5,941 nucleotides of DNA from the NCBI GenBank assembly GCA_002360295.1, contig DEQI01000239.1, positions 1 to 5,941 on the forward strand. Reading direction: 5' to 3'. Numbering within the stretch: the stretch's first letter is position 1; each line of letters begins with the position of its first letter. The position numbers were made by a program, and so were the translations under genes. Below, piece by piece: positions 4,779 through 5,941 of the stretch. The notes beneath the pieces are model-generated. The model did no database searches. It worked only from the letters and a program-made list of their open reading frames with translations, and was not told where the DNA came from. This DNA is from Planococcaceae bacterium UBA3370 (GTDB lineage: Bacteria; Bacillota; Bacilli; Bacillales_A; Planococcaceae).

Positions 4779-5941
4779 ATGACTATAGAACAGGAAATTT
4801 TATCACGTCGTACTTTTGCTATCATTTCTCACCCGGATGCTGGTAAAACGACGATTACTGAAAAATTATTATTATTCGGTGGCGCAATTCGCGATGCTGG
4901 AACAGTAAAAGGGAAAAAAACGGGGAAGTTTGCGACATCTGACTGGATGGAAATAGAGAAGCAACGTGGGATTTCCGTTACTTCTTCTGTAATGCAATTT
5001 GATTATAATGGCAAGCGTGTCAACATTCTTGATACACCTGGACACCAAGATTTCTCTGAAGATACGTATCGTACATTAATGGCAGTAGATAGTGCTGTCA
5101 TGGTAGTAGATGCTGCAAAAGGGATTGAAGCTCAAACATTAAAGCTTTTCAAAGTATGTAAAATGCGCGGTATTCCGATTTTTACATTTATCAATAAATT
5201 GGATCGCCAAGGTAAAGAACCACTAGAGCTTATTGAAGAGCTTGAAGAGGTGCTTGGTATTCATGCTTACCCAATGAACTGGCCAATCGGTATGGGGAAA
5301 GAATTTTTAGGTATTTATGATCGTTATAATAAACGCATTGAGCAATTCCGCACAGAGGATGATGAACGTTTTTTACCGATTGACGAAAACGGTGAATTAG
5401 CAGTTGACCATCCAATGAAAGTGACTTCATATTATACACAAGCAATGGATGATATTGAATTATTAAATGAAGCTGGAAATGCTTATTCAGAGGAAAAAAT
5501 TAGACGCGGTGAATTGACACCTGTATTTTTCGGTTCAGCACTCACTAATTTCGGTGTGCAAACATTCCTTGAAACATATTTGCAATTTGCACCAACACCT
5601 CAGCCTCGATTAACAGAAGATGAGCAATTCATTGATCCGGTTGAACACGGAGAATTTTCTGGGTTTATCTTTAAAATTCAGGCGAATATGAACCCTGCAC
5701 ACCGTGACCGTATTGCATTCGTACGGATTGTATCAGGGAAATTTGAGCGCGGTATGAATATGACATTATCTCGTACAGGGAAGTCCTTTAAGGTATCGCA
5801 ATCTACTCAATTTTTAGCGGATGACCGTGAAACAGTTGAAGAAGCGGTAGCAGGTGATATTATTGGGCTTTATGATACGGGAACATACCAAATTGGCGAT
5901 ACAGTAGTTGGTGGCAAGAAAACATTCCAATTTGAAAAACT
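4779..5941 (+). CDS. prfC: Peptide chain release factor 3 (RF3), right end cut by the window
   Basis: RF3 is a translational GTPase that binds the ribosome after peptide release and drives RF1 or RF2 off it. The frame is open from the ATG to the window end, giving 387 full codons; RF3 is usually about 520-530 residues, so roughly a quarter is missing. Visible GTPase motifs are G1 SHPDAGKTT (17-25), switch I region [22 protein letters not shown] (49-70) with the invariant Thr68, G3 DTPGHQDF (85-92) with catalytic His89, G4 NKLD (139-142) and a GSAL G5 (252-255). The beta-barrel domain 2 begins around 295 ([23 protein letters not shown]). The motif pattern SHPDAGKTT with IEKQRGIS separates it from EF-G and LepA. 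No frameshift is seen. It lies downstream of the murE terminator with its own leader, so it is probably monocistronic or the first gene of a new unit. I recall murE next to prfC in staphylococci too. Confidence 0.96.
   Translation, partial: MTIEQEILSRRTFAIISHPDAGKTTITEKLLLFGGAIRDAGTVKGKKTGKFATSDWMEIEKQRGISVTSSVMQFDYNGKRVNILDTPGHQDFSEDTYRTLMAVDSAVMVVDAAKGIEAQTLKLFKVCKMRGIPIFTFINKLDRQGKEPLELIEELEEVLGIHAYPMNWPIGMGKEFLGIYDRYNKRIEQFRTEDDERFLPIDENGELAVDHPMKVTSYYTQAMDDIELLNEAGNAYSEEKIRRGELTPVFFGSALTNFGVQTFLETYLQFAPTPQPRLTEDEQFIDPVEHGEFSGFIFKIQANMNPAHRDRIAFVRIVSGKFERGMNMTLSRTGKSFKVSQSTQFLADDRETVEEAVAGDIIGLYDTGTYQIGDTVVGGKKTFQFEK

Noticed and set aside
4628..4825. Minus-strand open frame across the intergenic gap and the prfC start
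   Set aside because: It overlaps the conserved RF3 start and G1 region; no ribosome site or recognisable product.
5230..5445. Minus-strand open frame inside prfC
   Set aside because: It is antisense to conserved RF3 sequence and looks like a codon-use shadow.
1..5941. Mobile element, phage, CRISPR or defence system
   Set aside because: No transposase, integrase, direct-repeat array or known defence protein is visible; genes are housekeeping or regulatory with uniform base composition.

Overview
The window looks like ordinary chromosome from a low-GC, endospore-type Firmicute. The best guess is Planococcaceae/Caryophanaceae, such as Lysinibacillus or a close relative. The evidence is the A+T-rich codon use, the strong AGGAGG-type ribosome sites, a sporulation-kinase-like orphan sensor kinase, and a MurE whose amino-acid motif reads DDPR rather than DNPR. 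That motif fits the L-lysine-type wall of this group. The genus is an inference, not a proven call.

Layout from left to right: (1) the C-terminal end of a DUF3885-like protein, cut by the left edge (to 218, + strand). (2) A short convergent intergenic gap (219-324) with several small inverted repeats. (3) A membrane PAS-domain sensor histidine kinase on the minus strand (325-1905). (4) A 98-bp divergent promoter region (1906-2003) with face-to-face candidate promoters and a perfect 8-bp inverted repeat whose half-sites lie 21 bp apart. (5) An M42-family metallopeptidase (2004-3065) followed after only 3 bp by MurE (3069-4541), closed by a strong intrinsic terminator (4552-4592). (6) A 186-bp gap (4593-4778) carrying what looks like a degenerate copy of a dispersed Bacillaceae intergenic repeat, plus weak promoter candidates. 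(7) prfC, peptide chain release factor 3 (from 4779), cut by the right edge after 387 codons.

How they may work together: the peptidase and murE are almost certainly co-transcribed. MurE adds the third residue of the peptidoglycan stem peptide in the cytoplasm. The co-transcribed cytosolic aminopeptidase may recycle peptides or amino acids, but that link is only inferred from position. The kinase is divergently transcribed from this pair, and the two share a compact regulatory region. No response regulator is encoded nearby, so the kinase is an orphan, as the Spo0A phosphorelay kinases are. prfC is a separate translation-termination gene.

I found no mobile element, CRISPR array, tRNA/rRNA, phage gene or obvious defence system. 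The most noteworthy points are the DDPR-type murE outside a division/cell-wall cluster, the divergent M42 subtype attached to it, and the two-helical-turn palindrome in the divergent promoter. I do not see a convincing new system.
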